This document shows, one piece after another, positions 1-5,728 of a stretch of DNA of 11,009 nucleotides. The stretch is taken from NCBI GenBank assembly GCA_900552315.1, contig URZM01000065.1, forward strand, positions 1-11,009. The letters run 5' to 3'. The stretch's first letter is position 1. Every line of letters starts with the position of its first letter. Under the pieces are notes generated by a model. The model worked only from the letters and a program-made list of their open reading frames with translations, made no database searches and had not been told where the DNA came from. A program made the position numbers and the translations under genes. The DNA comes from an uncultured Bacteroidales bacterium. Its GTDB lineage: Bacteria > Bacteroidota > Bacteroidia > Bacteroidales > Muribaculaceae.

Positions 1-151
1 TTGTAGGGACATGCCTTCGGCATGTTTAATCAGGAATCAGCGAGTTGTTCTAACCAGCCGAAAGTGCGTTCCTGCAAACAGACGGGTTCTGCAACGTCCC
101 CTCCCGCGACCTTCCACCTGCTACAAGGACGCGATTAATCGCGTCCCTACA
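1..151. repeat. Palindromic intergenic repeat pair (REP/BIME-like), fragmentary
   Basis: The segment is bounded by 9-bp inverted repeats, TGTAGGGAC (2-10) and GTCCCTACA (143-151). The left end continues into a hairpin (stem 9-15 / 19-25, loop TTC), but the expected mirror of GTAGGGAC after it is missing and replaced by unrelated bases. The right end holds the perfect 20-bp palindrome GGACGCGATTAATCGCGTCC (127-146) followed by CTAC. The same 24 bases recur at 4830-4853. No transposase is present, so this is a non-autonomous repeat of the REP type rather than an insertion sequence. It stops 2 bp short of the ATPase stop codon at 153-155 and could serve as a 3' end or terminator for that gene. 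Nothing coding is visible in 26-126. Confidence 0.75.
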
Positions 152-152
152 T

Positions 153-1460
153 TTATAATGCCCCCTCCCCGACCATGATGAACGGCACCTCGTACAGCGG
201 CCAGTTCGTAAGGCGCTCCTGCTCCCTGAATCCCGCCAGCGAGAATCTGAGGCCCCTTAGACTTGGGTTGTCCTTGAGAAACTGGGAGAGTGAGCGGCTC
301 CTGACATTGGTGGAAGCCTTGACCTCGATGGGCACAGGCCTGTCTTTCACGCTGACCACAAAGTCAAGCTCGGCCGGTGTCTTGTCGTTAGACCAATAAT
401 ATGGTGTGCGCCCACAAGCTATCAACTGCTGGCACACATACTCCTCGGCCATCATCCCCCTGAACTCCACGAGAGACTCAGGCTCCAGCAGCAGCGCCGA
501 CGCCGATATGCCGGACATGCACCCGAGCAGCCCCACATCTATGAAAAACAGCTTGAAGGCGGAGCAATCCTCATAGAAGCTCAGGGGCATCGCGACCTTG
601 GTCAGGCGCGGCACCTTATACACCAATCCTGCGTCTATGAGCCACTGGATGGCAAGCTCGAAATCAGTGGCCCTTGCCCCGGGCCTGGCCACTCCATATA
701 TAAATCTCTTGTTCTCCTTCGAAAGCTGTGACGGCATACTCGCCAAGACCTGCCCTATCCTCACTGACTCTCGTTTGGAAGAGTGCTTGGAGATGTCCCT
801 CCTGTAAGCCTCCATTATGTCCGACTGCAGGCGCCTCACCTCCGTAAGGTCCTTGGACTTTACGAAAGAACCGACCACCTCAGGCATCCCCCCCACGAAA
901 TAGTATTGCCTCAGCAGCTCGGTGAGGCGTGTGGAGAATGTGTCGGCAAGCTGCCGGTCGCCGCTCCTCAGAAGCCCGCACAGCTGATTTTCGCCGCAAG
1001 CCATGAGATATTCCTCGAAATCCATGGGGTAGAGATGCAGCATGTCCACCTTGCCTACAGGAAACGATTCCTGACCCGCCAACGTCACCCCCAGCAGAGA
1101 ACCGGCAGCCATTATATGGTATCCCGGGGCTTTTTCCTGAAAATATTTCAGGCTGTGGATGCCTCGCGGAGCCTCCTGAAGCTCGTCGAGTATGATAAGC
1201 GTACTGCCCTCCTTTATCGTCTTGCCCGATATGGCCTGGAAACCTATCAGCAGCCTGTCTATGTCATAGTCTTTTGCGAACAGCTCTCGCGTGAGAGGCT
1301 CGTCGTCGCAATTTATGTAGACCACCGTCTCATACTCCCTCTCGCCGAACTCCCGCATAAGCCAGGTCTTCCCCACCTGCCTGGCGCCGAGCAGCAGGAG
1401 CGGTTTACGGCTGGAAGACTCCTTCCACTCCACCAGTTTGCGATACAATTTTCTCTCCAT
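153..1460 (-). CDS. AAA ATPase with C-terminal DUF4143 (nuclease-fold) domain
   Basis: This is a 435-residue protein of the common bacterial and archaeal AAA_14/DUF4143 ATPase type. Walker A is GARQVGKT (25-32) and Walker B is LIILDE (88-93) followed by LQE. A sensor-like AAGSLLG lies near 118-124. The C-terminal third carries a PD-(D/E)xK-like signature: D366 in ELDF, then E379 and K381 in PIEVKAS. Length and domain order fit the family. These proteins often occur as many paralogs in Bacteroidota, and their cellular role is poorly defined; some are suspected of defence or mobile-element links, which is inference. The ATG start at 1460 fits a good promoter just upstream (1483-1514). It appears monocistronic: its upstream neighbour on the same strand ends at 1619 with a hairpin between them. 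Confidence 0.93.
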   Translation of the reverse strand: MERKLYRKLVEWKESSSRKPLLLLGARQVGKTWLMREFGEREYETVVYINCDDEPLTRELFAKDYDIDRLLIGFQAISGKTIKEGSTLIILDELQEAPRGIHSLKYFQEKAPGYHIMAAGSLLGVTLAGQESFPVGKVDMLHLYPMDFEEYLMACGENQLCGLLRSGDRQLADTFSTRLTELLRQYYFVGGMPEVVGSFVKSKDLTEVRRLQSDIMEAYRRDISKHSSKRESVRIGQVLASMPSQLSKENKRFIYGVARPGARATDFELAIQWLIDAGLVYKVPRLTKVAMPLSFYEDCSAFKLFFIDVGLLGCMSGISASALLLEPESLVEFRGMMAEEYVCQQLIACGRTPYYWSNDKTPAELDFVVSVKDRPVPIEVKASTNVRSRSLSQFLKDNPSLRGLRFSLAGFREQERLTNWPLYEVPFIMVGEGAL

Positions 1461-1482
1461 GTCGTAACCGATTGATTCAGTG

Positions 1483-1514
1483 CAAAATTACACTAAATCG
1501 AGGATACAAACAAA
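1483..1514 (-). promoter_or_regulatory. Bacteroidota-type promoter for the DUF4143 ATPase gene
   Basis: On the minus strand a -33 TTTG (1514-1511) is separated by 20 bp from a -7 box TAATTTTG (1490-1483), matching the Bacteroides pattern TTTG-N19/20-TAnnTTTG. The predicted transcript start near 1476 leaves a short leader before the ATG at 1460. The first of three 33-bp-spaced repeats (1490-1506) lies between the two boxes, so a protein bound there would cover the promoter. Confidence 0.7.
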
Positions 1515-1572
1515 TAAAAACAACACAAATTCGAGGATAGTTTCACGCAAAACCTACACAAATTCGAGGATA
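1490..1572. repeat. Three direct repeats with 33-bp period upstream of the ATPase gene
   Basis: The 17-bp sequence ACACAAATTCGAGGATA occurs at 1523-1539 and 1556-1572. A close variant, ACACTAAATCGAGGATA, lies at 1490-1506. Starts are exactly 33 bp apart, and the 16-bp spacers are unrelated to each other. A 33-bp period is about three helical turns, so the three sites would lie on nearly the same face of DNA. The first site is inside the promoter. The most natural reading is a set of operator sites for a regulator, possibly acting on the ATPase gene itself. Array length and spacer size are too small for CRISPR. Confidence 0.75.
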
Positions 1573-1575
1573 AGA

Positions 1576-1608
1576 CCCGGACACTCCATAAAATTCAGGT
1601 GTCCCGGG
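1576..1608 (-). terminator. Hairpin after the LPS kinase gene, probable terminator
   Basis: GGACAC (1579-1584) pairs with GTGTCC (1599-1604), extended by CCC (1576-1578) with GGG (1606-1608) around one bulged C. It starts about 10 bp after the kinase stop codon. On the minus strand it is followed only by a weak T-rich tail (TCTTAT), so termination efficiency is uncertain. Confidence 0.5.
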
Positions 1609-1618
1609 GGTCCGCCCC

Positions 1619-2407
1619 TCAGCTGCGGAGGCGCTGCTTGAGGCGCTGCTTGCGCCGGTGCCGGGCCCAGAAGCGGCGGTACTCCTCCACGGCGCGGTCC
1701 TCGACGGTGGCGGGGTCTATCCCTGCGGGCACCGGGTCGCCGGCGCCCTGGGCGCGGCGAAGGGCCGCCGAATAGTGCGCGGCCAGGGAGCGCAGCGGGG
1801 CCTCGTGCTCGTGCATCCTCCCGAACATGGAGAGAAGGCGCTCAGGGTCGTGCACGTCGAACTTCATGCGGTTGAGGTCTATGTAATAGAACCTGTACCC
1901 CCCTTGCGGGTCGCCGCTCACCAGGATGTTGCCGGGCGAGAAATCCTTGTGCCACACACCCAGGGCGTGCAGGCGCACAATGTCGTCGGCGAAGGCGCTG
2001 AGCAGCGGCTCAGAGTCCGGACGGCGCTCCCAGTGGCGTATCTGGGGACTGGCCACGTCGCGGCATATATAATAGCTCTCGTGCAGCCGCAGCCCTCGGC
2101 GCACCTCCATGTAAGCCTCCGGGCGCGGGGTGGCCACTCCCAGCCCCTCCAGCCGCAGGGCGTTCTCATAGCTGCGGCGCGCCTTGCTCCTGCGCACCGT
2201 CACGTAGGCCACGGAGTTCACCGCGTTGGGCCTGCGGAACGCCTTCACTATATATGGTATCCCCTCCACATGTATCCTGAACAGACGGTTCCTCTCATCG
2301 TAGATTATCTCCGCCCCGACAGGCATACCCTCCTCGGCGATCCGGCGCGCGGCCTCGTCAAGTGCCGGGTTCTCCCCTCGCGTCACTGTAATGTATCTCG
2401 CTCTCAT
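1619..2407 (-). CDS. Lipopolysaccharide kinase, WaaP/InaA (Kdo kinase) family
   Basis: This 262-residue protein has a eukaryotic-kinase-like fold of the LPS kinase family. Visible motifs are the ATP-binding lysine in IVKAF (K55), the catalytic loop HKDFSPGN (H153, D155, N160) and the metal-binding aspartate in IDLNR (D177). Family members phosphorylate LPS core heptose or Kdo at the cytoplasmic face of the inner membrane; the exact acceptor here is unknown. The C-terminus is very basic (RHRRKQRLKQRLRS), suitable for contact with anionic membrane or lipid A, which is inference. Its ATG overlaps the stop codon of the upstream glucosaminidase by 4 nt (ATGA), showing one operon with translational coupling. 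A GT90 glycosyltransferase in the divergent operon also suggests surface-glycan work. Confidence 0.85.
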   Translation of the reverse strand: MRARYITVTRGENPALDEAARRIAEEGMPVGAEIIYDERNRLFRIHVEGIPYIVKAFRRPNAVNSVAYVTVRRSKARRSYENALRLEGLGVATPRPEAYMEVRRGLRLHESYYICRDVASPQIRHWERRPDSEPLLSAFADDIVRLHALGVWHKDFSPGNILVSGDPQGGYRFYYIDLNRMKFDVHDPERLLSMFGRMHEHEAPLRSLAAHYSAALRRAQGAGDPVPAGIDPATVEDRAVEEYRRFWARHRRKQRLKQRLRS

Positions 2408-3306
2408 CTCAATTTAAGTCGTGTGCCAGGCTCGTCCCTGTATCCGGGATTGAGCCTCGCTATCATCTCCATCGTCACCCCGTAGCGCTGCGCCACGGAG
2501 TGGGCGCTCTCGTCCGCCCCTATCGTCACACGCTTCACCCCCTTGGGCGCCGTCTCCAGCTTGGGCTGGAAATACACCTCTTCCCAGGCCTTTATCTCCG
2601 CCCCCGCGCCGGAAGCGTCGTTGTAGGCGGCGAGCTTGTCCCCGTCCAGGTCGAACTCTCGGGCTATGGTGGCGTATGTGTCACCCGGCACGGCTATCAC
2701 ATAGTGCAGTCCCCGGCTCCGGCGCACGGCATGCGTGTGGCGCAGCTGCTCCATGATATACAGGGCCGCCGCGTCCTCCGCCTCTCCTCCCGGGCGGTCA
2801 TAGGTATACAGCCCATACTGCTCTATGATGGAGATCAGGCGCGGGGCATAGTTGGGGTCCGTGGCATAGCCGGCCGCGCTCAGGCCGTTGGCCCATCCGC
2901 GATAGTCCGTCGGCTCAAGCTCGAAGAGCGACGCATACCTCCGCCCCTTGGCCAGGAACAGGGAATGGTCCTCGAAACTCTCGGCCGCGTCATGGTATAC
3001 CCTGAAGCACTCGTCCGGCGCGTCGTCGTCCCGGAGCATCGTCTTCCCCTGCCAGGTGGTGTGGCACTTTATGCCGAAATGGTTGTTACCCTCGGTGGCA
3101 AGCGTGCTCTGGCCCGCGCCGCTCTCCAGCAACCCCTGGGCCAGGGTCACGGAAGCCGGCACCCCATGCTTCCTCTGCTGCTCCACGGCCATGGGTGCGT
3201 AGCGCTCTATGTACTCGGTGTAACGCGACGAGCCGCGACGACCCTGTCCGTACCCCGCAAGGAAGCAGGCCAGACACAACAGAATGAGCGCCAACTTTGT
3301 TTTCAC
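2404..3306 (-). CDS. Secreted glucosaminidase (GH73) with two LysM domains
   Basis: This is a peptidoglycan hydrolase of the FlgJ/LytG-like N-acetylglucosaminidase family. I place the start at the GTG at 3306 (300 residues) and not at the in-frame ATG at 3363. The longer start would lie upstream of the promoter box at 3333-3340, and the GTG start gives a clean signal peptide (KTK followed by a hydrophobic run to about residue 20). The catalytic domain follows: SVTLAQGLLESGAG contains the probable catalytic glutamate (residue 61), then GNNHFGIKCH and a conserved tail ending IIEQYGLYTYD. Two LysM-like modules close the protein (HYVIAVPGDTYATIAREFDL, and KRVTIGADESAHSVAQRYGV through the C-terminus). 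LysM modules anchor such enzymes to peptidoglycan in the periplasm. Its stop overlaps the LPS kinase start. Confidence 0.88.
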   Translation of the reverse strand: MKTKLALILLCLACFLAGYGQGRRGSSRYTEYIERYAPMAVEQQRKHGVPASVTLAQGLLESGAGQSTLATEGNNHFGIKCHTTWQGKTMLRDDDAPDECFRVYHDAAESFEDHSLFLAKGRRYASLFELEPTDYRGWANGLSAAGYATDPNYAPRLISIIEQYGLYTYDRPGGEAEDAAALYIMEQLRHTHAVRRSRGLHYVIAVPGDTYATIAREFDLDGDKLAAYNDASGAGAEIKAWEEVYFQPKLETAPKGVKRVTIGADESAHSVAQRYGVTMEMIARLNPGYRDEPGTRLKLR

Positions 3307-3326
3307 ATAAAAAAGGATTAAATTTG
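3296..3326 (+). promoter_or_regulatory. Bacteroidota-type promoter for cdd-GT90
   Basis: TTTG (3296-3299), a 19-bp spacer and TAAATTTG (3319-3326) match the Bacteroides consensus. Transcription would start near 3333, inside the opposing -7 box, giving a leader of roughly 30 nt before the cdd ATG at 3362. The -33 element lies inside the first codons of the divergent glucosaminidase gene. A 10-bp palindrome, ATTTGCAAAT (3322-3331), covers the space between the two -7 boxes. Confidence 0.65.
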
Positions 3327-3332
3327 CAAATG

Positions 3333-3340
3333 CAAAGTTA
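3333..3340 (-). promoter_or_regulatory. -7 box of the glucosaminidase-kinase operon
   Basis: The minus-strand TAACTTTG (3340-3333) is a good Bacteroidota -7 element, 26 nt upstream of the GTG at 3306. No clear TTTG -33 box is seen at the right distance. It lies within about 7 bp of the opposing cdd -7 box, so the two initiation sites interlock. Confidence 0.6.
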
Positions 3341-3361
3341 GCATAAAAATTCATAAAACCC

Positions 3362-3832
3362 ATGAGACCACTTCACATAACCGTCCCAGTGCAGGTATGC
3401 GCCCTCGACGAGCTGCCCGCCCCGGACCGCGAGCTGGTGCAGGCGGCCAAGGACGCCACGGCAGGCAGCTACGCCCCCTATTCTCACTTTAAGGTAGGCG
3501 CGGCCATACGTATGGCCGACGGCACAATAGTGACAGGAGCCAACCAGGAGAACGCCGCCTTCTCCTCCGGCACATGCGCTGAGCGCTCGGCCTGCTTCTC
3601 AGCGGGCGCGAGGTTCCCCGGCATGGACATGGACAAGATCGCCATAGCCGCCTGGACCTCCGGCGATTTCCAGGCCAAGCCCATATCACCTTGCGGAGCG
3701 TGCCGACAGGCGCTCCTGGAGTACGAGCACAAGCAGGGGCACCCCATGCAGGTGATTCTCTACGGACGCGACGAGTGCTACCTGCTCCCCTCCGTGGCCT
3801 CCACGCTCCCACTCTGCTTCACCGATTTCTGA
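3362..3832 (+). CDS. cdd: Cytidine deaminase
   Basis: This 156-residue enzyme would deaminate cytidine and deoxycytidine to uridine and deoxyuridine in pyrimidine salvage in the cytosol. The zinc site is complete: CAE (C72, catalytic E74) and PCGAC (C111, C114). The substrate-binding NQEN (61-64) and the N-terminal APYSHFKVGAA are also typical. The protein is slightly longer than minimal tetrameric deaminases because of about 25 extra N-terminal residues, a common arrangement in Bacteroidota, from memory. The promoter at 3296-3326 fits the ATG at 3362. The stop is 4 bp before the start of the GT90 gene, so both are probably one transcript. No functional link between them is evident. Confidence 0.95.
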   Translation: MRPLHITVPVQVCALDELPAPDRELVQAAKDATAGSYAPYSHFKVGAAIRMADGTIVTGANQENAAFSSGTCAERSACFSAGARFPGMDMDKIAIAAWTSGDFQAKPISPCGACRQALLEYEHKQGHPMQVILYGRDECYLLPSVASTLPLCFTDF

Positions 3833-3836
3833 GCCG

Positions 3837-4841
3837 ATGTTTCCCCTCATTGACATGTACCGCTCCGGCAAGCCGGTCAAGGCGCTCTACTATTGCGGCT
3901 GGCTGGCCCGCAGGCTCGTGCCCCGCACCTTCCGGCGCGCACGCATGCGCCGGTGGCTGCGCACCTGGCACACAAGGCCCGACGCCGACTACATACGCGA
4001 CCGTGTGGATTTCTATTGCCGCCTAAAGCCCGGAGCCACCCTCCCCGACGACGCCGAACCCGTACACGCCCTCGACCGCTCGCGGGGCAAGCGCGTCTAC
4101 TATATAGACATGGAGCGCTGGATGGCATATTTCCCCTCGCGGCTGCGCGTGGCCTTCCAGCCCGGCGACGTGTACGCGAACCCCCGCGTCCCCACCGTGA
4201 TAAAGGCCGCGCGCCTGGACGACGACTGCCGCGAGAACGCCGTCATCCTGCCCCTCAACAGGGTGCGCCATTTCCCCCGTCCGCACGACAACATACCTTT
4301 CTCCCAAAAGGAACCCGTACTCTTCTTCCGAGGCAAGATAGCCGACAAGCCGCTGAGGATAAGATTCTTCGAGCGCTGGCACGGCACTCCCGGCATGGAC
4401 CTGGGGGACACCTCGCGCCATCCGCTGCGTCCCGAATGGGCCGCCTCCAAGGTAAGCATCGCCTCCCATTTCCGCTACCGGTTCATACTCGTGCTTGAAG
4501 GCAACGACGTAGGCAGCGCCCTCCAGTGGGTCATGGGCAGCAACTGCGTGCCCGTCATGACACGCCCCTTCGTGGAACACTGGCTCATGCACTCGCGCCT
4601 CGTGCCCGGCGTGCACTACGTGGAGATAGCGCCCGACTTCAGCGACGTGCAGGAGAAACTCGCATGGTACCTCGCCCACCCCGACCAGGCTGAGGCCATA
4701 GCCGCAGCCTCCCGCGAATGGTACGCCCAGTTCGCCGACTCACGCCGCGAACTCCTCATAGCCCTACTCACCCTCCACCGCTATTTCACGGCCACCTCCC
4801 AAATGGCCCCTGCCACCCGCTGCATGCACGGACGCGATTAA
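3837..4841 (+). CDS. Glycosyltransferase family 90 (CAP10/LpsA-like)
   Basis: This 334-residue protein resembles bacterial GT90 enzymes that add sugars (xylose, glucose and others in known members) to LPS or capsule. Recognisable blocks are VLFFRGKIADKPLR (161-174), the acceptor/donor region RFILVLEGNDVGSALQWVMG (215-234) and SNCVPVMTRPFVEHW (235-249), followed by a helical tail with AHPDQAEAIAAASREW. No signal peptide or membrane span is seen; action at the cytosolic membrane face is inferred. The ATG at 3837 is 4 bp after the cdd stop; M7 is an alternative start. The C-terminal residues GRD and the stop codon are encoded by the palindromic repeat at 4830-4853, so the natural C-terminus was probably replaced. 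With the LPS kinase in the divergent operon it suggests a surface-glycan locus. Confidence 0.82.
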   Translation: MFPLIDMYRSGKPVKALYYCGWLARRLVPRTFRRARMRRWLRTWHTRPDADYIRDRVDFYCRLKPGATLPDDAEPVHALDRSRGKRVYYIDMERWMAYFPSRLRVAFQPGDVYANPRVPTVIKAARLDDDCRENAVILPLNRVRHFPRPHDNIPFSQKEPVLFFRGKIADKPLRIRFFERWHGTPGMDLGDTSRHPLRPEWAASKVSIASHFRYRFILVLEGNDVGSALQWVMGSNCVPVMTRPFVEHWLMHSRLVPGVHYVEIAPDFSDVQEKLAWYLAHPDQAEAIAAASREWYAQFADSRRELLIALLTLHRYFTATSQMAPATRCMHGRD

Positions 4842-4853
4842 TCGCGTCCCTAC
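4830..4853. repeat. Second copy of the palindromic repeat, overlapping the GT90 stop codon
   Basis: The perfect palindrome GGACGCGATTAATCGCGTCC (4830-4849) plus CTAC is identical to 127-150. Sequence just to the left is also similar in both copies (CCACCTGCTACA near 114-125 versus CCACCCGCTGCA at 4813-4824), so the repeat unit may extend further left into GT90 coding sequence. The TAA stop of that gene (4839-4841) is the centre of the palindrome. Confidence 0.8.
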
Positions 4854-4870
4854 CGACCCCGCCGCGACCT

Positions 4871-4906
4871 GTCCGACAAGTCCGACAAGTCCGACAAGTC
4901 TGACCT
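4871..4906. repeat. 9-bp tandem repeat, four units
   Basis: GTCCGACAA is repeated three times in perfect tandem (4871-4897), then a diverged unit GTCTGACCT (4898-4906). It is intergenic, between the palindrome and a cluster of GC-rich hairpins. Copy number of such arrays can vary by replication slippage. No coding sense is apparent. Confidence 0.8.
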
Positions 4907-4923
4907 GTCCCTTTCCCGTCCTG

Positions 4924-5010
4924 GCCCCGGAGGGGCGCAGATTTCGTTAACCCCCGACGTCCTCGTCGGGGGCGCCACACACACACCCGGCCACAGCCCC
5001 AGAGGGGCTG
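4924..5010. repeat. Cluster of three GC-rich hairpins, intergenic repeat and possible terminator
   Basis: There are three perfect stem-loops in a row: GCCCC/GGGGC (4924-4936, loop GGA), CCCCCGACG/CGTCGGGGG (4951-4972, loop TCCT) and CAGCCCC/GGGGCTG (4994-5010, loop AGA). They lie between the convergent GT90 gene (plus) and the hypothetical gene at 5021 (minus). Strong stems without T-runs could still stop or stabilise transcripts from either side. Their composite look, next to a tandem array and a palindrome, suggests an interspersed Bacteroidales intergenic repeat block. Confidence 0.65.
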
Positions 5011-5020
5011 TACCATACCA

Positions 5021-5392
5021 TCAGCGGTCAAAACCGGGGTCATTGACCCCCGTCCCCCAAGGATCGTTGGCATTGAGCTCACGGTTGTCGTTCATCACCT
5101 TGATCTCGCGCACAAGTTCCCTTTTCACCTCCGCCACGGCCTTGTCGTCAAACTCCGGATACGAAGAATATTTCTCGGCATGCTCCGGACTGACCTCCGT
5201 CAGGCGCGGGGTGGTATAATAGGCGAAAGTCTCGCCGGGAAACTTGTCCGCCAAAAAACGGTTAAGCTCCTTCTCGGTCCTCACGAAAGGGGCAAGGGCG
5301 CCATCCTTGCCGTCTGCATCGACCGTAACCTTATACTTGCGGCTGTCGCCGAAACTTATAATGAACATGCGGCGCTTCTCTGTGTCTTTCAT
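5021..5392 (-). CDS. Small hypothetical protein, 123 residues
   Basis: I do not recognise a named family. From the start at 5392 the protein begins MKDTEKRRMFIISFGDS, a hydrophobic beta-strand followed by alternating charged and hydrophobic residues, then a stretch with FPGETFAYYTTPRLTEV, a charged helix (AVAEVKRELVREIKVM) and an Asn/Asp/Gly-rich tail ending NDPGFDR. There is no signal peptide, membrane segment or cysteine, so a soluble cytosolic protein is likely. It resembles, from memory, a small uncharacterised family found in gut Bacteroidales. The open frame extends upstream to 5572, but those 60 codons do not look like protein. The bases around this start match those at the start of the gene at 10777, which supports MKDT as the true N-terminus; M58 of the long frame (5401) is an alternative. 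Confidence 0.7.
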   Translation of the reverse strand: MKDTEKRRMFIISFGDSRKYKVTVDADGKDGALAPFVRTEKELNRFLADKFPGETFAYYTTPRLTEVSPEHAEKYSSYPEFDDKAVAEVKRELVREIKVMNDNRELNANDPWGTGVNDPGFDR

Positions 5393-5728
5393 AACTTTCA
5401 TCTTATTAAGCATTAATGGTTTCATGTAAAGTACGACTCGACTTTTAATGGATAATCTCGATGTCATACTTATAACGTCCCGCAATGCTAAAAGTTTGCC
5501 TTTCGCATACTCATATACGACACCCTCCTGATGGTCCGATGCCACTTGCAGCCTTTTGCGGAATGGCAGCAAAGAAGCACCAATCCCGGATGCTTGCCAC
5601 TCGGGATTACAGGCCCAACGCCCCTCCGCCTGGACTCATAGCTTATAGAAGACCCACCACTTGATATTGGGACACCGCAGAACCCTAATCATAGCCTACG
5701 GCATAAGCCTCAGACCGTTTGGTCAGCC
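5393..5728. other. Gene-free stretch between hypothetical gene and lipoprotein operon
   Basis: I find no convincing gene here. The minus-strand frame upstream of 5392 stays open to 5572, but its translation lacks protein-like character. A hairpin-capable inverted repeat AATCCCG/CGGGATT (5582-5588 / 5602-5608, 13-nt loop) and a small hairpin GACC/GGTC (5713-5724) just past the lipoprotein stop (5729) may mark transcript ends. GCCTCAG occurs twice (5707-5713 and 5726-5732). No TAnnTTTG box at good spacing is seen for the gene starting at 5392, so its promoter is unidentified. Confidence 0.55.

Noticed and set aside
2..151. Insertion sequence or MITE bounded by 9-bp inverted repeats
   Set aside because: No transposase, no flanking target duplication is visible, and the ends are internal parts of palindromes seen elsewhere; a worn REP-type pair explains it better.
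783..1475. Long plus-strand open frame opposite the DUF4143 ATPase gene
   Set aside because: It is antisense to a gene with clear Walker and DUF4143 motifs; its translation has no recognisable domain and is rich in His, Pro and Arg as expected of an antisense frame.
1490..1572. Small CRISPR array
   Set aside because: Repeats of 17 bp and spacers of 16 bp are too short, only three units exist, no cas genes are near, and the first unit lies in a promoter.
1658..3321. Long plus-strand open frames opposite the LPS kinase and glucosaminidase genes
   Set aside because: High GC keeps antisense frames open; the minus-strand products have strong catalytic motifs and an ATGA operon overlap.
3307..3363. 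ATG start at 3363 for the glucosaminidase
   Set aside because: It would place the TAACTTTG promoter box inside the gene and put 19 residues in front of a good signal peptide.
4023..4679. Minus-strand open frame of 218 codons inside the GT90 gene
   Set aside because: The plus-strand frame carries GT90 motifs and lies 4 bp after cdd; the antisense translation has no family features.
5393..5572. Extension of the small hypothetical gene by 60 upstream codons
   Set aside because: The added residues look non-coding, and the MKDT start matches the start of the gene at 10777 at base level.
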